A DNA stretch of 64,000 nucleotides, from positions 124,001-188,000 of the forward strand of contig NZ_CP107030.1 in the NCBI RefSeq assembly GCF_027474825.1, written 5' to 3'. Numbering within the stretch: position 1 is the first letter of the stretch; the number at the start of each line of letters is the position of its first letter. The notes beneath the pieces were generated by a model. The model made no database searches. It was given only the letters and a program-made list of their open reading frames with translations, and had not been told where the DNA came from. This stretch comes from Maribacter halichondriae. Lineage in GTDB: Bacteria > Bacteroidota > Bacteroidia > Flavobacteriales > Flavobacteriaceae. The position numbers were made by a program, and so were the translations under genes. Of this stretch, positions 18,505 to 27,123 are shown one piece after another.

Positions 18505-21500
18505 ATGAAAAAATTACTTCCCCTCGTGATGCTTTTCGCATCCTTTACCCTAATTGCCCAAGAGTTTAAAATGGATTTGGTTCAAGACCTGAAACCCAGA
18601 AATATCGGGCCTGGTGGTATGAGCGGTCGGGTTACGGCCATTGATGCGGTTAATGCGAATCCGGATATTATGTACGTTGGTACGGCTTCGGGCGGACTCT
18701 GGAAATCGACTTCCGGTGGTATTAAATGGGAGCCCATTTTCGACAAAGAGCTTACGGCATCTATCGGTGCTTTGGCAATCCAGCAATCGAACCCTTCCGT
18801 AATCTGGGTGGGTACAGGCGAAGGAAACCCAAGAAACAGTCTCAATGGCGGTTTTGGCGTCTACAAATCGTTGGATGGCGGTAAAAATTGGAAATCCATG
18901 GGTCTAGAAAAGACCCGTCACATCCACAGAATAAAAATAGACCCGACCGACCCGAATACGGTTTATGTTGGTGCTATCGGCTCCCCTTGGGGTGAACATG
19001 CCGAACGCGGGGTGTATAAAACGACCGACGGTGGGGAGACTTGGGAGAAAATCCTTTTTGTGAACAACAAAACAGGTGTGGCCGATATGGTCATGGACCC
19101 CACAAACCCTAACAAACTCTTCGTTGCTATGTGGGAACACAAACGCGACCCATGGTTCTTCAAATCTGGTGGGGAAGGCAGCGGAATGTATATGACCCAT
19201 GACGGCGGTAAGAACTGGAAGAAATTGACCGATGAAGACGGACTACCTAAAGGGGAATTAGGGAGAATAGGAATTGCCATCGCTCCTGGAAAACCCAACA
19301 TAGTGTATGCCTTGGTGGAAGCAAAAAAGAACGCGCTTTACAAATCGGAAGATGGTGGCTTCAAATGGAAGATGATTAATAACAAAGCGGATATCGGTAA
19401 CCGTCCTTTTTACTATTCCGAAATCTATGTGGATCCTCAGAACGAGAATAGAGTGTATTCCGTATTTACATTTGTGAATGTTTCCGAAGACGGTGGTAAA
19501 AGTTTCAAACAGCTAATGAATGCCTATGGCCGAGAGGTGACCAATGGTGTACACCCTGACCATCATGCTTTATGGATACATCCTGAAAACGGACAATTTT
19601 TGCTCAACGGTAACGATGGCGGGTTCAATATTTCTAAAGACGGTGGTAAATCTTGGCGCTTTGTGGGCAATATTCCCGTAGCACAATTCTATCATATCAA
19701 TGTTGATAATGAATTTCCGTACAATGTTTATGGAGGGCTACAGGATAACGGCTCATGGCGCGGTCCGGCCTACGTTTGGAAAGCGCAGGGCATCCGCAAC
19801 AGCTATTGGCAAGAAATAAGTTTTGGCGATGGATTTGATGTCGTTCCCGATCCTGATGATTCCCGTTACGGCTATACTATGAGCCAACAGGGTTATGTAC
19901 AGCGCTATGATCACATTACCGGTAATAATTATATCGTACGCCCTACTCCACCAGATGCCGAAACCAAACTTCGGTTCAACTGGAACGCCGCAATCGGGCA
20001 GGATCCTTTCGACAATAACACGGTTTATTTTGGTAGTCAGTTCGTACATAAAAGTTCTGATAAAGGCTTGACTTGGGAAGTCATTTCTCCCGATTTGACC
20101 ACTAACGACCCTGAAAAACAAAAACAAAGTGAAAGTGGTGGCTTATCCATGGATGCTACCGGTGCCGAAAACCACACCACCATTTTGGTCGTTGAACCTT
20201 CCCCAGTGGAAAAAGATATGCTCTGGGTAGGTTCCGATGATGGTCGAGTGCATTACACTAAAAACGGGGGCGAAACATGGATCGAGGTTACTCAAAATCT
20301 AAAAGGCTTACCTGCCGGAAGTTGGATTCCCCAAATCAAAGCCTCCAACAAAAATATAGGGGAAGCACTTTTGATTGCCAATGATTATCGCAGGTTCAAT
20401 TATACACCCTACGCCTACCGTACCAAAAACTATGGTAAAACTTGGGAACGTATCGTTGATGGAAACGATGTTCAGAGCTATACGCTTTCTATAGTTGAGG
20501 ATATTGAAAATCCGAATTTAGTGTTCTTGGGCACCGATGACGGACTCTACATTTCCTTTGACGGTGCGACCAACTGGCAAAAATGGACAGAAGGCTACCC
20601 TACCGTTTCCACAAAAGATTTGGTCATCCACCCTAGGGAGCATGATCTGGTGTTGGGCACTTTCGGTCGCGCCGTTTGGGTTTTGGACGATATTCGTCCG
20701 CTCCGTGCTTTGGCTTCAGACAAATCCATTTTGAATAGGGATGCTAAAATCTTTACCCCTCCAACCGCCTATCAAGCGGCCTACCAGCAACCTACCGGCA
20801 GTCGTTTTGGAGGTGATGCAATATACAACGCGGAGAACCGGAAGGCCGGTGCAATGATTACCTATTTTATCAAGGAAGGGAAAAAGAAAGAAGACAAAAA
20901 GGATACTGACGATGCTAAAAAAGAATCTGTAGAAAAAGATTCGACCGCAATGAATGATAAAAAAGAATTAACCGGAGTTCAGAAAAAAGATTCCGTGCAG
21001 TTCGATTTTTATGATGGAAATAGACTTATTCGTACCTTGAAATACAAAACTCCAGAGAAAGCTGGTTTCCACAGAATTTATTGGAATATGGATGAAAAAG
21101 GTCCTGATCGCCCATCTCGAAAAATCAGCAAAGACAAAAATGAGCGTGGCGGCACCAGTGTTAAACCCGGTTCCTATAAAATAAAGATGAGCTTTGGTGA
21201 AACGACAGATGAAGCCATAATAGAAGTGAAATCAGATCCTCGTTTGGAGGTGTCCACCACAGCTATCAATGAGGCCTATGAGAATTCTAAAAAACTAGCT
21301 TCAATGACTCAAACCGCAGCCGATGCAGTAAAACAGTTGGTGGAAAGCAAGAACGTCGCCGAGAAATACCAAAAAGAACTTAAGGAATTGGACGAAAAAA
21401 AATACAAAGACCATATCAAGGCTTCTAAAGATATTGTAAAGCAAATTGATTCCGTAGTCGCCCTTTATATCGGTAAAGAGGATAAGCGGCAGGGCATTAC

Positions 21501-21741
21501 GCGAAACCGGGAAACCACCGTTATGCAGCGGTTAGGTATGGCAGGAGGTTATATAGAAAGTCGCCCTAAGGGATTGACCGAAACGGAGCGAAACCTTATC
21601 AAATATGCCGAAAACGACCTAAAAGCGGCCTTGGACAAGACCAATACGTTCTTTGCTGATAAATGGAAGGCATATCGAGATTCGATTCAAGCGTTGGAGG
21701 TTTCGCCGTTCAAGGAGACGAAGACGTTTAGTTTGGAATAG
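18505..21741 (+). CDS. Large secreted BNR/VPS10 (sortilin-type) beta-propeller protein
   Basis: 1078 residues from ATG 18505. A TTG immediately before it is less likely. Signal peptide MKKLLPLVMLFASFTLIAQ. Residues 25-760 hold repeated Asp-boxes (STSGGIKW, SLDGGKNW, TTDGGETW, HDGGKNW, SEDGGFKW, SKDGGKSW, NGGETW) and the family motif DHHALWIHP. The tail (about 790-1078) contains a Lys/Asp/Glu-rich linker and a helical domain with a possible coiled coil (KNVAEKYQKELKELDEKKYK). It is paralogous to the gene at 1-2782. Export and propeller fold are clear; enzymatic activity is not. Some relatives are annotated glycosyl hydrolases only by fold. Confidence 0.88.
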   Translation: MKKLLPLVMLFASFTLIAQEFKMDLVQDLKPRNIGPGGMSGRVTAIDAVNANPDIMYVGTASGGLWKSTSGGIKWEPIFDKELTASIGALAIQQSNPSVIWVGTGEGNPRNSLNGGFGVYKSLDGGKNWKSMGLEKTRHIHRIKIDPTDPNTVYVGAIGSPWGEHAERGVYKTTDGGETWEKILFVNNKTGVADMVMDPTNPNKLFVAMWEHKRDPWFFKSGGEGSGMYMTHDGGKNWKKLTDEDGLPKGELGRIGIAIAPGKPNIVYALVEAKKNALYKSEDGGFKWKMINNKADIGNRPFYYSEIYVDPQNENRVYSVFTFVNVSEDGGKSFKQLMNAYGREVTNGVHPDHHALWIHPENGQFLLNGNDGGFNISKDGGKSWRFVGNIPVAQFYHINVDNEFPYNVYGGLQDNGSWRGPAYVWKAQGIRNSYWQEISFGDGFDVVPDPDDSRYGYTMSQQGYVQRYDHITGNNYIVRPTPPDAETKLRFNWNAAIGQDPFDNNTVYFGSQFVHKSSDKGLTWEVISPDLTTNDPEKQKQSESGGLSMDATGAENHTTILVVEPSPVEKDMLWVGSDDGRVHYTKNGGETWIEVTQNLKGLPAGSWIPQIKASNKNIGEALLIANDYRRFNYTPYAYRTKNYGKTWERIVDGNDVQSYTLSIVEDIENPNLVFLGTDDGLYISFDGATNWQKWTEGYPTVSTKDLVIHPREHDLVLGTFGRAVWVLDDIRPLRALASDKSILNRDAKIFTPPTAYQAAYQQPTGSRFGGDAIYNAENRKAGAMITYFIKEGKKKEDKKDTDDAKKESVEKDSTAMNDKKELTGVQKKDSVQFDFYDGNRLIRTLKYKTPEKAGFHRIYWNMDEKGPDRPSRKISKDKNERGGTSVKPGSYKIKMSFGETTDEAIIEVKSDPRLEVSTTAINEAYENSKKLASMTQTAADAVKQLVESKNVAEKYQKELKELDEKKYKDHIKASKDIVKQIDSVVALYIGKEDKRQGITRNRETTVMQRLGMAGGYIESRPKGLTETERNLIKYAENDLKAALDKTNTFFADKWKAYRDSIQALEVSPFKETKTFSLE

Positions 21742-21776
21742 GAAAAGGGCCGGAAGCTTGGTGCTCGAATTTTTTT

Positions 21777-21842
21777 ACTGTCACTTCGAGCGGAGTCGAG
21801 AAACTTAGGAACACGGGTCTCGACTCCGCTCGACCTGACAGT
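21777..21842. repeat. Long intergenic inverted repeat with CGAGCGGAGTCGAGA core
   Basis: Two 25-base arms (21777-21801 and 21818-21842) pair at 23 positions around a 16-base loop. The core is CGAGCGGAGTCGAGA / TCTCGACTCCGCTCG, a GC-rich palindrome dispersed in Flavobacteriaceae genomes. A related motif, TTCGACTGCGCTCAGC, occurs at about 43665-43680. It lies 36 bases after the BNR gene and 67 bases before the S9 peptidase, and may also stop or protect the BNR transcript. Confidence 0.75.
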
Positions 21843-21908
21843 TATTAAGATCCGTACTTTTTACACCTAGCACCGAGCAAATAAACATCGACATAAAAAC
21901 AACACATC

Positions 21909-23840
21909 ATGAAAAAACTAATTATTCCAGTACTCGCAATCGCCCTGATATGGGCCTGTAAAGAAGAACCCAAAGAAACCACACCGAGCATAGCGGAGAC
22001 CATGAAAACCTATACCATCGAACAAATGATGGACAACGAGGCCATCGGGGGTGGCAGTTTCTCGCCCGACAAATCAAAACTATTGATTTCAAGCAACCGT
22101 TCGGGTATCTACAATATGTATACCGTGCCAATAACGGGCGGACAAATGGAGCCGCTGACACAATCGGACAGCACATCGATATTTGCGACTTCCTATTTTC
22201 CCAAGGATGAACGAATGTTATTCCGTATGGACGGAAACGGAGATGAAATCTATCATATCTATTTGCGCGATACAGACGGAAGCCAAAGAGATTTGACGCC
22301 TTTTAAAGGTGCCAGGGCTTCGTTCTATGGCTGGACGGATGACAAAACTGGATTCTATTTCTCTTCCAATAAAAGAGACGCCCGTTTCAACGACCTCTAT
22401 GAAATGGACTTGGAGACTTATACTCCCAAAATGCTCTATCAGAACAATGACGGGTATTTTGTGGGCGGATTGTCCGATGATAAAAAACACCTTCCGTTAA
22501 TAAAACCAATAAATACCAATGATTCAGACTTATTTCTTTATAATATGGAAGATAAATCATTGGTCAAGATAAACGAGAATCAAAGTGCCAATAGTCCAGC
22601 AGATTTTGCTCCTGACGGAAGCGCTCTATATTACACTACTGATAACGGCGGCGAATTTGCCAAATTGATGAAATTCAATATTGCCGATAAAACTTCAGAA
22701 ACGGTCATGACCCGAAGTTGGGATATTGCCGGTTCCTATTTCACTGAAAATGGCACCTATCAAGTTACTTATATCAATGAAGATGCTAAAAATGTCATTG
22801 AAGTGATGGATGTCGCTTCGGGCAAGAATATCGATTTACCTTCTTTTGATGGGATGGATATTACGAACGTAGGTTTTTCAGATGATGAAAAGATGATGCG
22901 CTTTTACGCAGGTGGCTCCCATACCCCATCAAATCTATATGTCTATGATTTGGAAACAAAAAAACAGACCAAATTGACCGATGTATTGAACGATGAAATT
23001 CAGGCACAAGATTTGGTCAATGCCGAAGTAATCCGCTACAAATCCTTTGATGGACTTGAAATTCCTGCGATTTACTACAAACCTCATCAAGCTAGCGCAG
23101 AAAATAAAGTGCCTGCTATGGTTTGGGTACATGGCGGCCCAGGTGGGCAATCACGCCAGAATTTCAATTCATTACTTCAGTACATGGTCAACCACGGTTA
23201 TGCTGTTCTGGCCGTCAACAACCGTGGTAGCAGTGGCTACGGAAAAACATTCTACCAAATGGACGACCTCAACCATGGCGATAAAGATTTAAAAGATTGT
23301 GTAGAAGGAAAAAATTGGCTCGCCCAACAACCCGAAATCGATGGGGAGAAAATCGGAATTATCGGAGGGTCTTATGGTGGATATATGACCATGGCAGCCC
23401 TTACGTTCACTCCAGAAGAATTTGACGTAGGCGTTAATCTTTTCGGAGTGACCAACTGGATCCGCACGCTTCGTAGCATTCCACCTTGGTGGGAAGCACA
23501 AAAAGAAGCGCTTTACTTAGAGTTGGGAGACCCCAATAGTGCAGACTCGGTTCGTTTGCGGGCAATCTCCCCACTATTCCATACAGATAAAGTTACGAAG
23601 CCACTTATTGTGCTACAGGGGTCTAAAGACCCTAGAGTACTACAAGTTGAGTCTGATGAAATTGTCGCTGGCGTACGTAAAAATGGAGTTCCTGTAGAGT
23701 ATGTACTCTTTGAGGATGAAGGCCACGGTTTTGTAAAAAAAGAAAACCAGATTAAAGCCTACAGTGAGGCGTTGAAGTTTTTGGACGTGTATTTGAAAGG
23801 AGATAAAGGTATTCCCATTGAAGATGGGGATCCAATGTAA
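21909..23840 (+). CDS. S9 family prolyl-oligopeptidase lipoprotein
   Basis: 643 residues. Lipoprotein leader ALIWAC (Cys at 16). A TolB/WD40-like seven-bladed propeller fills about residues 50-380. The alpha/beta-hydrolase domain follows, with oxyanion region MVWVHGGPGG, nucleophile Ser488 in GGSYGGYM, Asp574 in GSKDPRV and His606 in EGHGF. The triad is complete. S9C/S9B-type enzymes remove dipeptides or acyl-amino acids from short peptides. The lipid anchor implies peptide trimming at the envelope, consistent with the nearby secreted amidohydrolases. Confidence 0.92.
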   Translation: MKKLIIPVLAIALIWACKEEPKETTPSIAETMKTYTIEQMMDNEAIGGGSFSPDKSKLLISSNRSGIYNMYTVPITGGQMEPLTQSDSTSIFATSYFPKDERMLFRMDGNGDEIYHIYLRDTDGSQRDLTPFKGARASFYGWTDDKTGFYFSSNKRDARFNDLYEMDLETYTPKMLYQNNDGYFVGGLSDDKKHLPLIKPINTNDSDLFLYNMEDKSLVKINENQSANSPADFAPDGSALYYTTDNGGEFAKLMKFNIADKTSETVMTRSWDIAGSYFTENGTYQVTYINEDAKNVIEVMDVASGKNIDLPSFDGMDITNVGFSDDEKMMRFYAGGSHTPSNLYVYDLETKKQTKLTDVLNDEIQAQDLVNAEVIRYKSFDGLEIPAIYYKPHQASAENKVPAMVWVHGGPGGQSRQNFNSLLQYMVNHGYAVLAVNNRGSSGYGKTFYQMDDLNHGDKDLKDCVEGKNWLAQQPEIDGEKIGIIGGSYGGYMTMAALTFTPEEFDVGVNLFGVTNWIRTLRSIPPWWEAQKEALYLELGDPNSADSVRLRAISPLFHTDKVTKPLIVLQGSKDPRVLQVESDEIVAGVRKNGVPVEYVLFEDEGHGFVKKENQIKAYSEALKFLDVYLKGDKGIPIEDGDPM

Positions 23841-23871
23841 ATAGAAACAGAATAACGAACGCGTAAAATTT

Positions 23872-24573
23872 ATGAAAAAAAAGATAGCCCTACTATTACT
23901 TACATGTATGATCACGACGATAACTGCCCAAGAAACGGGTGAGGATAAATGGGGGTCTTGGCACATGTATTTCGGTACGAACCAAATTTCCGAAAAATGG
24001 AGCATTCATACCGAGGCGCAGTTACGTTATTATGAACAGGGTAAAAACTTTAATCAACTGTTGCTTCGTACCGGTGCGAACTATCATATCAACCCAAATA
24101 CCGTTGCCACTATGGGTTATGGATATATAACCACAGACAGCACTTTTGAGGAGCCCACAGATGATCTCGATTCTCGAGAGCATCGAATTTTCGAACAGTT
24201 CATCCTCAAGAACAAGGTGGGCAAATTCGCCTTTGAACACCGCTACCGTCTAGAACAACGTTTTATCCAGACCGGTGACCCCGATGATCTCAATTTTTCA
24301 AAAAGCACCCAACATCGTGCTCGATATCGCTTGCAGGTTACCCTACCTTTGAACAAAAAGGTTTTCCTGAACTTTTATGATGAAATTTTCTTGAACCTTC
24401 AGAACAACGTGTTCGGGCAAAATCGATTGTATGGAGCAATCGGATTTCATGTATTCAAAAATACAAGTCTTCAGATAGGATATCTCAAAAATCATTTTCC
24501 TACAGCCCATTTTGATAGATTACAGATAGGGGTCTTCTTTAATCCCGATTTAAGGAAGAAAGCCATAGACTAG
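23872..24573 (+). CDS. DUF2490 outer-membrane-type protein
   Basis: 233 residues. Signal peptide ends in TITAQ. The remainder alternates amphipathic strands (WHMYFGTNQISEKWSIHTE, FEHRYRLEQRF, HRARYRLQVTLPL, FLNFYDEIFLN, TSLQIGYLKNHF), as in DUF2490. The C-terminal region resembles an outer-membrane barrel. Function is unknown across the family. It is 31 bases after the S9 peptidase and 4 bases before the DUF1905 gene, so the three are probably one transcript. Confidence 0.85.
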   Translation: MKKKIALLLLTCMITTITAQETGEDKWGSWHMYFGTNQISEKWSIHTEAQLRYYEQGKNFNQLLLRTGANYHINPNTVATMGYGYITTDSTFEEPTDDLDSREHRIFEQFILKNKVGKFAFEHRYRLEQRFIQTGDPDDLNFSKSTQHRARYRLQVTLPLNKKVFLNFYDEIFLNLQNNVFGQNRLYGAIGFHVFKNTSLQIGYLKNHFPTAHFDRLQIGVFFNPDLRKKAID

Positions 24574-24577
24574 TACC

Positions 24578-25066
24578 ATGTTAAAAAGTAAGGTTTTCGA
24601 GATAACGGTTACCAGTAGTTATTATTCGCTTTTACTTCCTGAAAGTATCATTAATCCTTTTTTAGAAAAGAAAATTCGTAGAGTAAAGGCTGTAGCCTCC
24701 TTCGAGGGTAAAGAATTGATATTCCATGCGGCCATTCAAAAAAGAAATGGGAACTACTACATGATGTTCGGAAAGCGCTATCAAAAAGAATTGGGCATTT
24801 TTCCAAACGATTATTTTCGGTTGCAGCTATTTGAAGATGATAGTAAATATGGTGTTGATATGCCCGATGAGATGAATGCCGTGCTATCAAGCGACCCAGA
24901 GGCCCAGCAAATCTTTGAGTCCTTCACTGCTGGAAAAAAACGAGGACTTATCTATGGTATCTCGCGTTACAAAAACTCGCAGATGCGAATCGACAAGTCA
25001 ATTTTGATATGCGAAAACTTAAAAAGAGGTATTCGCGATAGCCGGATACTGTTAAAATCATTTTGA
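24578..25066 (+). CDS. DUF1905/YdeI-type small protein
   Basis: 162 residues without leader. The N-terminal half fits the DUF1905 beta fold (VKAVASFEGKELIFHAAIQ, YYMMFGKRYQKELGI). The C-terminal half (VLSSDPEAQQIFESFTAGKKRGLIYGI with a basic tail) is the bacteriocin-protection YdeI/OmdA module. The family role is not firmly established. It overlaps no gene, starting 4 bases after DUF2490. It is distinct from the longer YdeI protein at 7533. Confidence 0.75.
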   Translation: MLKSKVFEITVTSSYYSLLLPESIINPFLEKKIRRVKAVASFEGKELIFHAAIQKRNGNYYMMFGKRYQKELGIFPNDYFRLQLFEDDSKYGVDMPDEMNAVLSSDPEAQQIFESFTAGKKRGLIYGISRYKNSQMRIDKSILICENLKRGIRDSRILLKSF

Positions 25067-25073
25067 ATAACTC

Positions 25074-25104
25074 TTGAAATGCCCTTCAATAATTGCTAAC
25101 TTTG
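25074..25104 (+). promoter_or_regulatory. Bacteroidota-type promoter for the Cu/Zn SOD gene
   Basis: A -33 TTG (25074-25076) and a perfect -7 element TAACTTTG (25097-25104) are separated by 20 bases, matching the TTG-N19-20-TAnnTTTG promoter of Bacteroidota. The -7 is 28 bases upstream of the superoxide dismutase start codon. Confidence 0.7.
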
Positions 25105-25131
25105 AGGGCAAATCTTAAAAAATAAAGAGAC

Positions 25132-25719
25132 ATGAAAAAAATAAAATTAATGTCATTGGCACTTGTACTTATTGCAGGTTACGGTTGCAAGGAGGTCAAG
25201 AAAGAGTCACAAGAAACGGTAGATGAAGTAGAAGATGCAGTCGAAGAAATCAAAGAAGAGGTATCTGCGGAGATCATAAAATTCTCCATGGAGCCAAAAA
25301 GTGACAGTAATGTCAAAGGTGATGTTACTTTTAACGAAGAAAATGGGGAGGTCAAAATGACCGCCATGCTTTCAGGACTGACCCCTGGAGAACATGCGAT
25401 ACATATTCATCAAAATGCGGACTGCTCCGCCGCAGATGGCAAGTCGGCTGGCGGGCATTGGAACCCGACCAACGAACCCCATGGCAAATGGCTTGCCTCA
25501 GAAGGATATCACAAAGGCGATATCGGAAACTTTACAGCGGATGAGGAAGGTAACGCTAGGGTAGAATTTGCTACCGACCAATGGTGTTTGGGATGTGACG
25601 ATGAGAACAAGAATATCATAGGCAAGGCCGTAATCGTGCACCAAGGTCAAGATGATTTTACATCACAGCCCAGCGGCGATGCCGGCGCGCGCGTCAGTTG
25701 TACGGGAATTATCGAATAA
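25132..25719 (+). CDS. sodC: Cu/Zn superoxide dismutase lipoprotein
   Basis: 195 residues. Leader with lipobox IAGYGC (Cys19), then an acidic coiled linker of about 25 residues. The SOD fold follows with copper ligands His91 and His93 (HIHQN), bridging His109 (GGHW), zinc ligands His117, His127 and Asp130 (HKGDIGN), and a final His in VIVHQG. The disulfide Cys pair is Cys98 and the Cys in RVSCTG. An extra pair in QWCLGCDD is also seen. It dismutates superoxide in the periplasm or at the envelope. A strong terminator follows and its own promoter precedes it, so it is monocistronic. Confidence 0.93.
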   Translation: MKKIKLMSLALVLIAGYGCKEVKKESQETVDEVEDAVEEIKEEVSAEIIKFSMEPKSDSNVKGDVTFNEENGEVKMTAMLSGLTPGEHAIHIHQNADCSAADGKSAGGHWNPTNEPHGKWLASEGYHKGDIGNFTADEEGNARVEFATDQWCLGCDDENKNIIGKAVIVHQGQDDFTSQPSGDAGARVSCTGIIE

Positions 25720-25738
25720 TGTTAAAATTAAATTGCAT

Positions 25739-25765
25739 AAAAAGCTGCCCAATGGGCAGCTTTTT
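25739..25765 (+). terminator. Rho-independent terminator of sodC
   Basis: AAAAAGCTGCCC, loop AAT, GGGCAGCTTTTT: a perfect 12-base stem ending in a T tract, 19 bases after the sodC stop codon. Confidence 0.93.
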
Positions 25766-25795
25766 CTATTTTAGTGGGGCTATGGAAAAATTACA

Positions 25796-26326
25796 ATGAA
25801 CCTAGACCAACTAATCAAACGCTTTCAAAACAAAGATGTCACCGCTTTCGAGCGGCTTCATGGTATGTATGCCGAAAACATCTGCGGGGTCATCAACACG
25901 ATAGTTCGGAATGATGCCTTGGCGCAAGAAATTTGCCAAGATGTATTCATCAAGGTCTGGAACAATGCCGAAAGTTACAACCCCTCAAAAGGTCGTTTTT
26001 TTACTTGGATTCTAAATATTGCCAGAAATGCGGCAATCGACCAAGTACGCTCAAAGTCCTATAAAAACAGTAAAAAGAACCTCTCCGCGGATTACTTCGT
26101 AGGTATTCTTGACCATGGAAGTTCGACCGAAAGCAAAGTCGATGCGATCGGGCTTAAAAAACTGGTCAAAAATTTGAAGGAGAAATGTATACGGGTCATC
26201 GAACTGCTATACTTCAAGGGATACACTCAAAAGGAAGCCGCGGAAGAACTGGATATTCCTGTAGGAACCATAAAAACAAGAAATAGAAGCTGTATTGCGC
26301 AATTGCGTAAAAATTTAAAGCTTTAA
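25796..26326 (+). CDS. ECF RNA polymerase sigma factor (SigK-like)
   Basis: 176 residues. Sigma region 2 (AQEICQDVFIKVWNNAESYNP, then FFTWILNIARNAAIDQVR) and region 4 (CIRVIELLYFKGYTQKEAAEELDIPVGTIKTR) are complete, with the short linker typical of ECF factors. It redirects RNA polymerase to stress genes. Its anti-sigma partner starts 3 bases after the stop. The start at 25796 lies 31 bases after the sodC terminator. The neighbouring sodC makes oxidative stress a plausible but unproven signal. Confidence 0.92.
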   Translation: MNLDQLIKRFQNKDVTAFERLHGMYAENICGVINTIVRNDALAQEICQDVFIKVWNNAESYNPSKGRFFTWILNIARNAAIDQVRSKSYKNSKKNLSADYFVGILDHGSSTESKVDAIGLKKLVKNLKEKCIRVIELLYFKGYTQKEAAEELDIPVGTIKTRNRSCIAQLRKNLKL

Positions 26327-26328
26327 CC

Positions 26329-27123
26329 ATGGATGTTCAAGCATACATAGCATCAGGAATTTTGGAGCTCTACGTAGCTGGGCTGCTCTCCGAGGAGCAA
26401 AACTTGGAAGTGCACGGCCACGCTTTGGAACATCCTGAAATTATGGACGAAATAGAACAGATAGAAGCTGCCGTTCTGGCCCTTGGAAAAACCATATCAC
26501 CAGGACTTCCTCATAATTTTGAGGTCATTCGAGAGATCATTGATATCCAAAAAGAGACCAAAGTGGTTGAATTGGGCAAAAAAGATATCAATTGGTCATG
26601 GTATATTGGCTGGGCTGCATCAGTTTTAATGGCTATCGGACTGGTTTGGATGTATGCACAGAACGAAGGTCTAAAATCACAGATTCAAGTGGTGGAGAAC
26701 GAAAAACAGACCTTGGAAGAACAGATCAACGATGCAAATACTTCGCTGGAAAAATCCAAGGAATTGCTGAATACTATCAGGGATAAAAATATCACCGTAG
26801 TACCCTTGGGCGGACAGGAAGTTTCGCCCACCTCATACGCCAAGGCCTATTGGAACAAGCAAGAACAAAAAGTCTTTATCGACGCCAAAGGGCTCCCCGA
26901 ACCTCCGGATGGTTTTGTATATCAAGTCTGGTCCCTAAAACTGAATCCGCTAACTCCTACGAGCATGGGTCTTTTGGAGGATTTTGATTTGGATGAGAAT
27001 AAGATTTTTGCTTTGAACAATCCCAATGAATCGGAAGCCTTCGGAATTACTTTGGAACCGGCCGGAGGTAGTGAGTCTCCAACTTTGGAGCAGTTGTATA
27101 CCTTGGGCGCTGTTTCTTCCTAG
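26329..27123 (+). CDS. Membrane anti-sigma factor (RskA C-terminal domain)
   Basis: 264 residues. N-terminal anti-sigma helices (ASGILELYVAGLLSEEQ, with EVHGHALEHPEI), one membrane helix at about 87-107 (WYIGWAASVLMAIGLVWMY), a coiled coil (EKQTLEEQINDANTSLEKSK) and an extracytoplasmic RskA-type domain from about 155 (AYWNKQEQKVFIDAKGLPEPP, YQVWSLK). It would hold the preceding sigma factor inactive at the inner membrane until a periplasmic signal triggers release. Its last codons overlap the 3' end of the convergent epimerase gene by 4 bases. Confidence 0.92.
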   Translation: MDVQAYIASGILELYVAGLLSEEQNLEVHGHALEHPEIMDEIEQIEAAVLALGKTISPGLPHNFEVIREIIDIQKETKVVELGKKDINWSWYIGWAASVLMAIGLVWMYAQNEGLKSQIQVVENEKQTLEEQINDANTSLEKSKELLNTIRDKNITVVPLGGQEVSPTSYAKAYWNKQEQKVFIDAKGLPEPPDGFVYQVWSLKLNPLTPTSMGLLEDFDLDENKIFALNNPNESEAFGITLEPAGGSESPTLEQLYTLGAVSS

